Source of the DNA: Nostoc sp. S13
GTDB taxonomy: Bacteria; Cyanobacteriota; Cyanobacteriia; Cyanobacteriales; Nostocaceae
Length of the DNA stretch: 64,000 nucleotides
Reading direction: 5' to 3'
Assembly: GCF_029379315.1 (NCBI RefSeq)
Contig: NZ_JAQYWQ010000007.1
Location: 1 to 64,000 of the forward strand
Part shown: positions 63,291 through 64,000 of the stretch, piece after piece
Position numbering within the stretch: position 1 is the first letter of the stretch
Layout: each line of letters opens with the position of its first letter
Position numbers and translations under genes: made by a program
Notes under the pieces: generated by a model
The model's database searches: none
Told to the model about the DNA's origin: nothing
Seen by the model: only the letters and a program-made list of their open reading frames with translations

Positions 63291-64000
63291 TCATTTGCCG
63301 ATAAGCAGTCGCTGGGGTATTGTCTTTGGAGGTAGCAATCCTAACCAAGCCAAATTCTGGGTATAATAAGCCGACTGATCTCCCCAAACTCCTTGCTTGT
63401 ATTGAGGCAGTATTTTTTTCACAAGCAGTTCTTGAGCAGTTACTGGTTCCACCAATTGCATAGCGGCATATAACATAGCGTATTGGGATGTAGCTTCGTA
63501 ATTCACTAATGCTTTCCCTTGGAGATCAATGCGTGCTGGTAGACTCGATTGTTTAGTCCACAGTTTTCGCAGGTGCTGAGTGGATGTCACTAGATAGCGC
63601 TGCGCTTGGGGTGAATTAAACCAGGCAGCATCCAACGACAAACGCCACCAGACTCGATAGGCATCAAAGCCATACAAACTCTTCAGGGTGCTAGATGCTG
63701 GTAGGGTTTGGCATTGTCCTGTTTTGGTATTTAGAGCTACCCAGTCACTGGGTAAACCCACGCTAGAAAGCTTTGCTGAATTTTCTAGCACTTGATAGCT
63801 GCTGTCTACCAAACTCAACCAATCATGTTGGGGATCAACTTGTGCAAAGATGCGAAAAGCATAGGGAGCAAAATAAGAGGGATTGAGGTAAAAGGTAGAT
63901 GCATTCGGGACAAATGCAGTTGTAGACCCTGGTAACAGGTAGCGCTTACCTTGGGCTTCTGAGATGGTGGACAGGTTCCATAAATCTTGCAATTTAAGTT
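63291..64000 (-). CDS. Glycosyl hydrolase family 8 (endoglucanase-like), partial
   Basis: 236 residues of the C-terminal part; the reading frame stays open past the window end, so the start is missing. Resembles GH8 enzymes encoded in cellulose operons (BcsZ-like): the segments STFYLNPSYFAPYAFRIFAQ, SLYGFDAYRVWWRLSLDAAW and YEATSQYAMLYAAMQ match the later part of the (alpha/alpha)6 barrel. These enzymes trim or edit nascent cellulose in the periplasm. The catalytic Glu/Asp residues lie in the missing N-terminal part, so activity cannot be judged. First visible gene of the GH8-bcsB-bcsA unit. Confidence 0.82.
   Translation of the reverse strand, partial: LKLQDLWNLSTISEAQGKRYLLPGSTTAFVPNASTFYLNPSYFAPYAFRIFAQVDPQHDWLSLVDSSYQVLENSAKLSSVGLPSDWVALNTKTGQCQTLPASSTLKSLYGFDAYRVWWRLSLDAAWFNSPQAQRYLVTSTQHLRKLWTKQSSLPARIDLQGKALVNYEATSQYAMLYAAMQLVEPVTAQELLVKKILPQYKQGVWGDQSAYYTQNLAWLGLLPPKTIPQRLLIGK

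Noticed and set aside
63193-63387. 64-residue minus-strand protein at the end of GH8
   Set aside because: Different frame overlapping the GH8 stop; no features and composition of a shadow frame.

Overview
The window reads as chromosome from a filamentous, heterocyst-forming cyanobacterium of the Nostocales (Nostoc/Tolypothrix/Calothrix type). The evidence is the many HIP1 octamers (GCGATCGC), beta-carboxysome shell genes, a hetZ-patU pair, a tocopherol cyclase, WD40/STAND proteins, CYP110-like P450, Uma2 proteins, and a heavy load of small dispersed repeats and MITEs. No phage or plasmid backbone is seen. The only recognisable transposase gene is broken.

Layout. 1-10.2 kb is an accessory, signalling/defence-like zone. 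It holds a 20-bp tandem array, a MITE, an overlapping two-gene P-loop ATPase + STAND-WD40 module, a TIR protein whose C-terminus looks like an inactive GIY-YIG fold, a broken hypothetical gene, and a Uma2 gene carrying an in-frame 24-nt repeat insertion. 10.4-22.4 kb has tRNA-Arg(CCT), tocopherol cyclase, a DnaJ-TPR protein, a proline-rich membrane protein with a premature stop, tandem metallophosphoesterases, an Mrr-nuclease/ParA fusion, KDPG aldolase, two L,D-transpeptidases and a Uma2 pseudogene. 22.4-26.5 kb has two toxin-antitoxin loci (in one, the PIN toxin is split by a MITE), an Hsp70-like protein, and integrase and WYL remnants. 26.5-38.6 kb is mostly metabolic: polysaccharide deacetylase, aspartoacylase, glutathionyl-hydroquinone reductase, a galactose-oxidase-like protein, a Tat-exported protein, a 2-hydroxyacid dehydrogenase, ribokinase and a SulP transporter.

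38.7-41.9 kb is a graveyard of mobile DNA: several MITE families, an IS5-type element with a frameshifted transposase, and fragments of RTX, isochorismatase and Uma2 genes. 41.9-50.9 kb combines an ABC exporter, a probable carboxysome chaperone CcmS, a P450, the carboxysome-positioning pair McdA-McdB, an AT-rich acyltransferase, and the shell paralogues CcmK3-CcmK4. 52.7-57.6 kb has the heterocyst regulators HetZ and PatU, a Crp/Fnr regulator and a zinc-ribbon protein. 57.9-64.0 kb is a cellulose-synthesis operon on the minus strand (GH8 endoglucanase, cut by the window edge; BcsB; BcsA with PilZ).

Working together: McdA/McdB are expected to space carboxysomes along the nucleoid, while CcmK3/CcmK4 adjust shell permeability and CcmS helps assembly. 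HetZ/PatU control heterocyst differentiation and pattern. The BcsA/BcsB/GH8 operon would make c-di-GMP-controlled cellulose. The strongest candidates for undescribed biology are the Mrr-ParA fusion (16416-17582), the ATPase/STAND operon (1053-7570) and the TIR-GIY-YIG-like protein (8173-8919). The strongest mobile-DNA signal is a 137-bp TA-flanked MITE present in four near-identical copies. All calls come from reading the sequence; no database search was run.
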